Assembly (NCBI GenBank): GCA_028714175.1
Contig: JAQTMV010000020.1
Coordinates: 1 to 38,435 of the forward strand
Length of the DNA: 38,435 nucleotides
Reading direction: 5' to 3'
Origin: Methylococcales bacterium
GTDB taxonomy: Bacteria; Pseudomonadota; Gammaproteobacteria; Methylococcales; Methylomonadaceae
A program made the translations under genes and the position numbers. Below, one piece after another: positions 1 through 7,245 of the stretch; positions within the stretch are counted from its first letter, which is position 1, and the number at the start of each line of letters is the position of its first letter. The notes beneath the pieces are model-generated. The model was given only the letters and a program-made list of their open reading frames with translations. It was not told where the DNA came from and made no database searches.

Positions 1-231
1 CCACCATTGCATGTATTCATCGGCTAATCGGCTGAATTTAATGGTGCAGGGTTTAATACCTTTGGCTTCGTAATCTTGGGATTCAAAAACTGCGCGAGTG
101 CCCCATGTACGAGCATCTTGCTTCCGTTTAAATGTTTTGGTTTTGATTCCCTTACCGGATAGGGTAAGAATGGTGCGGTAACGGGTTTCGCCGTTTTTTA
201 GATCAACTTTAATTTTGTGGAAATTGAGCAT
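1..231 (-). CDS. Tyrosine recombinase (phage-type integrase), N-terminal part, cut by window edge
   Basis: An open frame of 77 codons runs from an ATG at 231 to the left window edge without a stop. The product begins MLNFHKIKVDLKNGETRYRT and continues with a Lys/Arg-rich stretch (GKGIKTKTFKRKQDA) and SRLADEYMQWW. This is the pattern of the small arm-type DNA-binding domain plus the start of the SAM-like core-binding domain of tyrosine integrases. The catalytic R-H-R-Y domain would lie beyond the edge and cannot be seen. The gene starts 128 bases from the 3' end of a tRNA-Lys and reads away from it, the normal arrangement for an island integrase beside its attachment site. The family call is an inference from the N-terminus only. 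Confidence 0.72.
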   Translation of the reverse strand, partial: MLNFHKIKVDLKNGETRYRTILTLSGKGIKTKTFKRKQDARTWGTRAVFESQDYEAKGIKPCTIKFSRLADEYMQWW

Positions 232-358
232 TTGTGCCTTCCTCTTCTTTGAGAGGTAAAATACAAGACTACCTATAAAAAATCACTGTAGTCGAAGATT
301 TAGTACACAGCTACCAAGACTTTTTGTCCTTAAAAGTCCTTTAATATCAAATAATTGG

Positions 359-405
359 TGGTGGGTCGTGCGCGATTCGAACGCGCGACCATCGCATTAA
401 AAGTG
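359..405 (-). other. Probable attachment site (3' half of tRNA-Lys)
   Basis: Integrases of this type commonly recombine into the 3' half of a tRNA gene, and the integrase start is 128 bases from the tRNA 3' end. The exact crossover cannot be fixed because the second copy of the repeat would lie outside the window to the left. Confidence 0.35.
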
Positions 406-434
406 CGGTGCTCTACCGGCTGAGCTAACGACCC
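359..434 (-). tRNA. tRNA-Lys (anticodon TTT)
   Basis: Read on the minus strand, the 76 bases fold as a full cloverleaf. The acceptor stem is GGGTCGT/ACGACCC, the D arm contains AGCTCAGCCGGTAGAGC, the anticodon loop is CTTTTAA on a CGCA/TGCG stem, and the T arm is GCGCG-TTCGAAT-CGCGC. A discriminator A and an encoded CCA end follow at 362-359. The anticodon TTT gives lysine. The 3' end faces the integrase gene, so this tRNA probably carries the attachment site. Confidence 0.97.
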
Positions 435-850
435 AACAAAGACAGACAATTGTAAAGATTTTTTCGAAACTTGCAACACTTTTCTTGGCTTATGTCGGCA
501 ACAATTAAGTGACGAGAGGATCGTACATTACTGGCTGGCTGTTATTTGATTTGCTTCGTGCGGCCGCTACTTGTGGCCAATGAGAAGCTGTTAAAAAATA
601 GATAAATTTATTGTATTTGTTATCAATGCTGGTGACATGAATGTCGCTACGGTGTTTGTGATACGGCATCAATCTTGAGTTTGTTGCTGGATATTTACTT
701 TGAACTAACCCCATATTTCTGAAAAATTCAATGCCGATTTGTTATTTGTTGTTCCGGTGAAGCATGAAATTGAAATTGATAAATTGGATGAGGATGTAAG
801 ATATGAGATAATATAATATTTTTTACTGGTGGATTTTGAATTCTGTGCAA
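435..850. other. AT-rich intergenic region, likely promoter area of the secretion operon
   Basis: About 415 bases hold no convincing gene. Short open frames on both strands have poor composition and no ribosome binding sites. A TATAAT hexamer at 813-818 lies 33 bases before the ATG of the ABC transporter and could be its -10 element, but no good -35 was found at the right distance. Confidence 0.35.
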
Positions 851-2596
851 ATGAAAAAAACGAATAAGTCTGATTTGGAGGAAGCGTTAAAATTGTGCAA
901 AGGGGCATTTATGTCTGCCGCTGGATTTAGCATGATTATTAATTTATTGCAACTTGTTCCAACTATTTATATGTTGCAATTGTACGATCGCGTGGTTCCA
1001 ACCGGAAATCGATCAACACTGCTAATGTTGACCTTAATAGTAATAGTGCTGTTTTTGACTATGGGGGCTCTGGAGTGGGTGCGCTCGCAGATACTTGTCA
1101 GAGTTAGTTCACGTCTGGAAACATTGCTTAACGAACGATTATTTCAGGTGGCCTTTATACAATCTCTCTATACTGGCGGGCAAAAGGCAAGCTCACAGCC
1201 CCTGGATGATTTGACTTCATTACGGCAATTTATGACGGGAAGCGGTCTGTTTGCATTTTTTGATGTGCCTTGGATGCCTGTTTATATCGCTGTCATGTTT
1301 ATTTTTCATCCATTGTATGGGTGGGCGGCTGTTGCTACTTCCATCATTCTAATAATTATCGCAATAATCCAGGAAAAATCTACCAGTAAACTGCTGGGTG
1401 AAGCAAATACATTGGCTATTGCCGGTCGAGGCCTGGTCAATAAAAACCTGAGAAACGCAGAAGTTATTGAATCCATGGGTATGTTGCAGAATATTCGGCG
1501 GCGCTGGGTAGAGGGTACCCGGCAAGTCCTGGTATTACAAGCAACAGCAAGCTCTCGTGCAGGATTAATCAGTGGACTGTCAAAAGTAATTCGGCTTTCA
1601 TCGCAATCCTTGATTCTAGGTTTGGGCGCCTATTTAGTGATAGAGAATGAAATAACTCCGGGTTTAATGATTGCCGGTTCAATTCTATTGGGTCGAGCGC
1701 TCGCGCCAATAGATATAATGATTGGCTCATGGAAAGGTTTTATTAATGCACGCACCCAATACAAACGCCTTAATGAGATGCTGATCCAGATTCCGGCCGA
1801 AAGTGAAAAAATGACCTTGCCTGCTCCCGAAGGCAGTTTTAAGATAGAAGCGGCGGTAGTAATTCCACCGGGAGCAAAAACACCGGTATTAAAAGGCATT
1901 ACCCTCGCTATTGCGAAGGGTGATGTGGTTGGCGTGATTGGTCCAAGCGGCGCTGGAAAATCGACTTTTGCCAGGGCTTTATTAGGTATCTGGCCAACAG
2001 CGAATGGTAAAATTCGCCTGGACGGGGCTGATGTCTTTGCCTGGAATCGTCATGAACTAGGCCCGTTCATTGGCTACTTACCCCAGGATATAGAGTTATT
2101 TGAGGGCACAATTAGCGAAAATATTGCGCGTTTTGGCGATATTGATCCGGAAAAGGTTGTCGATGCCGCCAAAATGGCTGATGTACACGATTTGATTTTG
2201 CGCTTGCCGGAAGGGTATGACACTCACATAGGCGCAAGCGGGGGCAATCTGTCGGGTGGTCAGCGTCAGCGCATCGGTTTGGCCAGAGCGCTGTATGGCG
2301 ATCCGGTTGTTGTCGTGTTGGACGAGCCAAACTCAAATCTGGATGAACAGGGTGAGCTTGCGTTAAGTAATGCAATTTCGCGCTTAAAACAAAAAAGAGT
2401 CACTGTTATTGTCATTACCCACCGAAACAATGTGCTGGCAAATGTAGACAAGCTTCTCATACTAAACGACGGGCTTCTTTCCGTCTATGGCCCCAGGGAT
2501 CAAGTGATAGCGCATTTGCAACAGCAGAAAATGGCCGCTTCACAAGCAAAGTCGCCGCAGGCACCGGCAGCAGTTACCCTAAATTCACCCGCATAA
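851..2596 (+). CDS. Type I secretion ABC transporter, PrtD family (permease plus ATPase)
   Basis: Inner-membrane ATP-driven exporter of a type I secretion system, which moves an unfolded protein straight from cytoplasm to outside with its fusion-protein and TolC partners. The N-terminal half has the family opening (ALKLCKGAF, then NLLQLVPTIYMLQLYDRVV) and several membrane helices. There is no C39-like peptidase domain, which fits the PrtD/LapB-like RTX exporters without processing. The ATPase half shows Walker A GPSGAGKST near residue 364, signature LSGGQRQR, Walker B VVVLDEPNSNLD and the switch histidine in VITHR. The frame also allows a TTG start at 836; I chose ATG 851, although neither has a strong ribosome binding site. 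Seven bases separate it from the next gene. Confidence 0.93.
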   Translation: MKKTNKSDLEEALKLCKGAFMSAAGFSMIINLLQLVPTIYMLQLYDRVVPTGNRSTLLMLTLIVIVLFLTMGALEWVRSQILVRVSSRLETLLNERLFQVAFIQSLYTGGQKASSQPLDDLTSLRQFMTGSGLFAFFDVPWMPVYIAVMFIFHPLYGWAAVATSIILIIIAIIQEKSTSKLLGEANTLAIAGRGLVNKNLRNAEVIESMGMLQNIRRRWVEGTRQVLVLQATASSRAGLISGLSKVIRLSSQSLILGLGAYLVIENEITPGLMIAGSILLGRALAPIDIMIGSWKGFINARTQYKRLNEMLIQIPAESEKMTLPAPEGSFKIEAAVVIPPGAKTPVLKGITLAIAKGDVVGVIGPSGAGKSTFARALLGIWPTANGKIRLDGADVFAWNRHELGPFIGYLPQDIELFEGTISENIARFGDIDPEKVVDAAKMADVHDLILRLPEGYDTHIGASGGNLSGGQRQRIGLARALYGDPVVVVLDEPNSNLDEQGELALSNAISRLKQKRVTVIVITHRNNVLANVDKLLILNDGLLSVYGPRDQVIAHLQQQKMAASQAKSPQAPAAVTLNSPA

Positions 2597-2603
2597 AACA
2601 CCC

Positions 2604-3932
2604 ATGAAAGAAAGGCTTGCACAAATTACCACCGAGAAAGGAATACCACTTATTATCGATGATACATCGGTTCGAAATATCGGCGTTATTATCCTGATTT
2701 GTACATTCGGCATTTTAGGCACATGGGGTTACCTGGCTCCGATAGATAGTGCAGCATTAGCGCCCGGTTATGTCACAGTTAAATCCCATAGAAAAACCGT
2801 ACAACATCTGGATGGCGGCATAGTAAGCAAGCTACTCGCTAAAGATGGTGATGTCGTGGAAGAAGATGATGTATTAATGATACTCGACGGCACAGAAGTT
2901 AAGTCGCAATTGGAAATTATTCGAGGCCAATATATAACCTTATCAGCTCAAATAGCCAGGCTTATGGCAGAAAGAGATCAACAAAGTCAGATAAGCTTTC
3001 CTGATAATCTGCAAGATATGTCCGATCCACATATCCTTGAGGCTAGACAGGGCGAGACTCAGATATTTATCGCCAGAAAAAACGCGCATCAAGGAGAAAT
3101 TTCAGTTTTAAACCAGAGAATAAGCCAGTTAGGCTCAAAAATAAAAGGCTTACAAGGGCAGCGGAGCAGTAAGCAAGAGTTGATGAAATCTTATGGAGAG
3201 GAAGTTCACGACTTAAAAGAATTATTAGCCGAAGGTTTTGCCGACAAACAGAGACTGCGTGATATTGAGCGTAATTACGCACTGGTCACCGGAGAAATAG
3301 CTGAATTAACATCCGAAATTGCCGGCAATGAAATGCAAATTGGCGAAACAAAATTACAAATTCTTCAGCTTCAAAAGAAATTTCAGGAAGATGTTGCCGG
3401 CAAACTGGGCGAGGTTCAAGCGCAGCTTTACGACGTCGCCCAGCGCTTGGTAGCAACCAGGGACAAAGTAAGCAGAATAGAAATAAAATCACCCGCACAT
3501 GGTCGCGTTTTGGGTTTATCCGTTCACAACGTGGGTGGCGTAATCTTGCCCGGTAAGCCCATACTCGATATAGTTCCGCAGAAAGAAGAATTAATAATTG
3601 ACGCTCAGGTATCGCCGATAGATATAGATAAAGTCAGGGTGGGATTATTGGCAGAAGTGAGATTTAGCGCATTTAAACAGGCATTAACACCGAAGGTGCA
3701 AGGCAAGGTAATCAATTTGTCTGCGGACAGATTAACCGACGAAGAAAGTGGACTGCCCTATTATCAAGCGCAAATTGAATTAACTCCGGATAGTTATCAA
3801 AAATTGGGCGGGATGGAATTACTGCCCGGAATGCCTGCAGAGGTTCTCATTAATACAGGCGAACGAACGGTATTTGAATATCTGATGCAGCCCATCACCA
3901 ATGCTTTTGCCCGCGCATTTATAGAAGACTGA
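2604..3932 (+). CDS. HlyD-family membrane fusion protein of type I secretion (PrtE-like)
   Basis: Periplasmic adaptor that links the ABC exporter to the outer-membrane channel. The sequence has one N-terminal membrane helix near residues 25-45 (IGVIILICTFGILGTWGYL). A split biotinyl/lipoyl-like segment follows (VQHLDGGIVSKLLAKDGD... and later IKSPAHGRVLGL). Between them lies a long heptad-rich coiled coil (about residues 95-275), and a C-terminal beta-barrel region follows with LLPGMPAEVLI. At 442 residues it has the normal length for the family. It lies between the ABC transporter and the TolC-like gene with gaps of 7 and 6 bases, so the three are certainly one transcript. Confidence 0.94.
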   Translation: MKERLAQITTEKGIPLIIDDTSVRNIGVIILICTFGILGTWGYLAPIDSAALAPGYVTVKSHRKTVQHLDGGIVSKLLAKDGDVVEEDDVLMILDGTEVKSQLEIIRGQYITLSAQIARLMAERDQQSQISFPDNLQDMSDPHILEARQGETQIFIARKNAHQGEISVLNQRISQLGSKIKGLQGQRSSKQELMKSYGEEVHDLKELLAEGFADKQRLRDIERNYALVTGEIAELTSEIAGNEMQIGETKLQILQLQKKFQEDVAGKLGEVQAQLYDVAQRLVATRDKVSRIEIKSPAHGRVLGLSVHNVGGVILPGKPILDIVPQKEELIIDAQVSPIDIDKVRVGLLAEVRFSAFKQALTPKVQGKVINLSADRLTDEESGLPYYQAQIELTPDSYQKLGGMELLPGMPAEVLINTGERTVFEYLMQPITNAFARAFIED

Positions 3933-3938
3933 TAGAAC

Positions 3939-5318
3939 ATGAAAAAACTGAAACTATTGGTTGCATGTCTGGCACTTGCCCAAGCCAATTTGAGTTATGC
4001 AGAAGACTTGCTAACTGTCTATCAACAAGCATTGGAGGCCGACCCGCAATTAAAAACTGCGGAAATAAAGGTCGAGATAGGTGCAGCACAAAAAGGTCAG
4101 ACACTGGGCCAAATGCTGCCGCAAATTAACGCCATTGGAAACTGGTCGGCAAATAATCAGCGGGGGGTGCCAACTAGCACTTGCAAAGATGCAATATGCA
4201 CAAGTAATTATCACGGCACCCGGTATACTGTCTCCTTAAGCCAGACTTTGCTCGATTTCGGCAAATTCTGGAACTGGCGACGCGCTCAAGAAGTTGAAAA
4301 TCAATATGTTTCAGAAAATATTGAGGCTCAGCACACACTGATGTTTAACGTTGTAGAAAAGTATTTTGATGTGCTCGATGCTGAAGATCAGCTAACTCTT
4401 GTGCAGGCCGAAAAAGAAACCACAATAAGACAATTGGAACAAGTCCGAAAACAATATGCCAAACAACTTGTTCTGATTACCGATCTATATGAAGTAGAAG
4501 CCAGGCTGGATCAGTTAAAAGCTGACGAAATTGATGCTGAAACCAAACTGGTCACTGCCAGGGAAAGTTTAAAGGAATTAACCAATACCACGCCTGTAGC
4601 CCTCAATAAATTACGCAACGAAATTGATTACAAAGAACTGGAAGGAGCCCTGGATGATTGGATTGAAGTCGCGAAAAGTGAGAATCCAACCCTGGCGGCG
4701 CAACTTAGCGCGATAGCGGCGGCAGGTAACGATGTAGCCGCACAAAAATCGAAATATATGCCTGTCGTTGATCTGCAATTAAATTACTACTCTACAAATA
4801 CCGGTTTTAATAGCGTCAATTTAGGACGCAATGTTGAAACCCAGGTAGCTGCGATTAATGTCAATGTACCCCTTTTTACCGGAGGAACGACAACCAACCA
4901 AATGTATGAGGCCCGACATAAATTAACCATCAGCAAATATGAAAATGAAACCAAAATTCGTGCCTTGATCAAGGAAACCAGCGATGCCTTCTTAAGTTCC
5001 AATGCAAACGTCAGACGCATCAGCGCCACGCGCAAAGCGCTGAAATCAGCTATAAAATCGAGGGAGGCAATGGAAAGCGGGTTTAAATATGGCGTTCAAA
5101 CAATCTTTGATGTATTACATGCACAACAAGGCGAATTTCAAGCCAGGAGAGATTTATCACAGGCTAAATACAGCTACATAAAAAATAAAATGCGATTTTT
5201 GAGGGCCATAGGGTTGATTAGCGAAGAAAATATCGTAGAAGTCAACAGTTGGTTGCAAGCCATGCCAAAACAACCGGAAAAAAATCCGCATAAGCAGGCT
5301 GCGGGCAATTCAGGATAG
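3939..5318 (+). CDS. TolC-family outer-membrane channel protein
   Basis: Outer-membrane exit duct for the type I secretion system. It begins with a signal peptide (MKKLKLLVACLALAQANLSYA, about 21 residues, cleavage expected after SYA). The mature protein has the two-repeat TolC pattern: YQQALEADPQLKTAEIKVEI in the first repeat, VNVPLFTGG near the second strand region and FKYGVQTIFDVLHAQ in the second helical repeat. Length (459) is normal. The tail after residue 440 is polar and loose (PKQPEKNPHKQA). Its position directly after the HlyD gene makes this a dedicated channel and not a general efflux TolC. No toxin, protease, lipase or adhesin substrate gene is next to the operon. Confidence 0.93.
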   Translation: MKKLKLLVACLALAQANLSYAEDLLTVYQQALEADPQLKTAEIKVEIGAAQKGQTLGQMLPQINAIGNWSANNQRGVPTSTCKDAICTSNYHGTRYTVSLSQTLLDFGKFWNWRRAQEVENQYVSENIEAQHTLMFNVVEKYFDVLDAEDQLTLVQAEKETTIRQLEQVRKQYAKQLVLITDLYEVEARLDQLKADEIDAETKLVTARESLKELTNTTPVALNKLRNEIDYKELEGALDDWIEVAKSENPTLAAQLSAIAAAGNDVAAQKSKYMPVVDLQLNYYSTNTGFNSVNLGRNVETQVAAINVNVPLFTGGTTTNQMYEARHKLTISKYENETKIRALIKETSDAFLSSNANVRRISATRKALKSAIKSREAMESGFKYGVQTIFDVLHAQQGEFQARRDLSQAKYSYIKNKMRFLRAIGLISEENIVEVNSWLQAMPKQPEKNPHKQAAGNSG

Positions 5319-5427
5319 TGTCAGGATTTAATCTTTGAATTTCAACCATAAATTAAATTGAGACCTTTGCGCTGTAACGCTTTCCAGATTCACTGGCGAA
5401 AAAGGGGCGGATATTTCGTCTCAGAAA

Positions 5428-6339
5428 TTATTTTTTGGAGGGCTCACTAACACGGCATTTGACGATTTTAGGTGCCGAATATCGAAAAAATTCATCGGAC
5501 CCTGTTTTTAGGCAGTAGGTTCCTCTTGCCGGCGTCATCAGCTTTTGCTGGGAAAGGTCCCAGTATGAATTTAATTGCCCTGCTGTGTGGCATTGGGCTT
5601 GGCAGTCCAGGCCATAAGCCGCCGCAGGACAGCGATATTTCAAGGTGTTCCGATCGGCTTCGAAATCCTGAAACGCTAAATCACGTTGTGTACCGGTAGC
5701 TAAGCAAACACAGTGAACCGTACCTTTCCCGGCATATACAATGGTATCAGCTCGGTCCGGGTAGAGAGGACGCGCGACAGGTTGGTCACGGTCAAAATCA
5801 GCTTCCTGTTGTTCTGATCGCCGCAATTCGCGGGTATCAATGAGTGGGCGGATGGGGTATTTATTCCATAGTTTAGCCTTGGTTCCGGCGCAATCCAAAC
5901 CCCGATCCGCACTAAAATCCTCGCATCGCTCCGCAAGTTTAGGCGTTTGGTCGAACAGCTCATCAAGCATGGCCCGTAGTTCAACCTGCTCAGAATGAGA
6001 GGCGGGCGTCAGGTGAAATACCGCCGGAATTTCGTCGTGGCTGTCGGCAATCAGGTGCAGGCCATAGCCAAACCAGCTCGTCACTTTCTTCCAGGTATTG
6101 CCGGTTTTGGTATTCACACCGGTTATTTCATAATGCCCCCAATCGGCATCCGGATCTGAACAGTGTCCGTTCTTGCTATTCTCATTCTTCACAAGCTGTG
6201 CCACCGGCTTTTTTTGTACGTGCTTCGACGGCGTCCCAAGCAAATGATGCGGCTGCAATCCGAGTCGTAAAATATCTACAATTGACTTACTTATCAATGG
6301 GTTAATTATCACACAGCCGTTAATTAGCCGGCTCATCAA
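5428..6339 (-). pseudogene. Truncated DDE-type transposase remnant
   Basis: An open frame of 303 codons on the minus strand contains the middle of a DDE transposase. Recognisable parts are DADWGHYEITGVNTKTG (first acidic position), FGYGLHLIADS, EDFSADRGLDC (second acidic position) and LAFQDFEADRNTLKYRCPA. The amino end lacks the usual helix-turn-helix region. The carboxyl end runs into non-family sequence (DEFFRYSAPKIVKC) before the glutamate-containing TAVER(V/I)N-type segment expected in relatives, so the element is broken at both ends. I saw no terminal inverted repeats. The exact IS family cannot be named from this piece. Confidence 0.7.
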
Positions 6340-6370
6340 TCTTGGGGTGAAAATCTGTAAAAAACCGTGA

Positions 6371-6642
6371 TCTTATCTCTCAAACCCTGATTCTACCGTT
6401 AAAATTTGGGGTAAACGATTTTCAGGGAACGCTGTAGGCTCGGTAAATCGCGGCTTACAGAACAGCACAAATGGCTCAGAACTTGAGATCAGGCAGGCCT
6501 ATCAGGACTACACTTGATTTAATAAGGATAATCTGGCGCGGGGCTTGCCGCCTATGCGCTGGTTCGCGGCCAAGCGATAGGTAAAGTAGCGCTCGCCGGT
6601 GGCGGAATAATTGGCATGGGTGCATCAGATTTACATTTGTGA
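6371..6642 (+). pseudogene. Frame-shifted coding remnant of unknown gene
   Basis: Two consecutive stretches look coding but are in different frames. 6371-6517 reads through KIWGKRFSGNAVGSVNRGLQ and ends at a TGA. 6535-6642 reads GAGLAAYALVRGQAIGKVAL then AGGGIIGMGASDLHL and a stop. There is no start codon with a ribosome binding site. The glycine-rich, small-residue tail resembles pieces seen in large secreted or toxin-type proteins, but I cannot name the family. It lies between a transposase remnant and the feo promoter, so decay after an insertion is likely. Confidence 0.35.
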
Positions 6643-6902
6643 AATATAACGCAAGATGGATGGACGCGCAAGGAATGCCTCAGCTTAAAATGGCACTACA
6701 GAAAATGCATAAAAATATATAGCTAATTCAATGCATTATATGTTTAGCAGGGCTAAAAATGGGGAAATGGTGTAAATATGGGTTAAGCTGCAGATTATTC
6801 GAATGAACTCGCTTTTACAAATCATACAGCGATTGTCCGGCCTATTTGATGCCTTTATCTTGATGGAAAAACTGAACATGCAATCTCAAAATACGACTTA
6901 TT

Positions 6903-6957
6903 TTGCTTGAACGCAGGTTTGTGATATAGTCGTTCTTAATGAGAATTATTATTAATT
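6903..6957 (+). promoter_or_regulatory. Probable feo promoter with Fur-box-like site
   Basis: TTGCTT at 6903-6908 and TATAGT at 6925-6930 are spaced 16 bases and could serve as -35 and -10. Directly downstream, 6937-6957 (TAATGAGAATTATTATTAATT) resembles the Fur consensus of repeated GATAAT/ATTATC hexamers, with several mismatches. A Fur site here would repress feoABC when iron is plentiful, as known for feo operons in many gammaproteobacteria. Confidence 0.5.
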
Positions 6958-7011
6958 GCTCGTGTGAATCTTTTGGGTTTTCCAATACACTTAAATGGTA
7001 GGGCCGAATTA

Positions 7012-7245
7012 ATGGCAATAAGCCTAAAAAATCTTGCTGTAGGTGACTTGGGAAAAATAGTCGGTTTTGCACAATCAGGCAAGGCTTATCGTAAACGCTT
7101 GCTGGCTATGGGTTTGACGCCGGGAACCGAGTTCAGCGTTACACGCTTTGCCCCAATGGGCGATCCTGTGGAAATTAAATTGCGTGGCTTTTCATTAACC
7201 CTGCGTAAAGATGAAGCGGCCATATTGTTGATAGAGAAACTGTGA
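7012..7245 (+). CDS. feoA: FeoA ferrous iron transport accessory protein
   Basis: Small cytoplasmic SH3-like protein needed with FeoB for ferrous iron uptake. The product starts MAISLKNLAVGDLGKIVGF and shows the family core YRKRLLAMGLTPGTEF, then GDPVEIKLRGFSLTLRKDEA. It has 77 residues, the usual length. The frame stays open upstream to a GTG at 6964, but ATG 7012 matches the family start. The stop TGA shares its last base with the ATG of feoB (7245), so the two are translationally coupled. Confidence 0.95.
   Translation: MAISLKNLAVGDLGKIVGFAQSGKAYRKRLLAMGLTPGTEFSVTRFAPMGDPVEIKLRGFSLTLRKDEAAILLIEKL

Noticed and set aside
709-783. Short open stretch before the ABC transporter that seems coding (KFNADLLFVV...)
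   Set aside because: On careful reading it meets a TAA at 781 after about 24 codons, has a stop directly before it and no start codon.
5472-5699. 75-codon plus-strand frame
   Set aside because: It lies inside and opposite to the recognisable transposase remnant.
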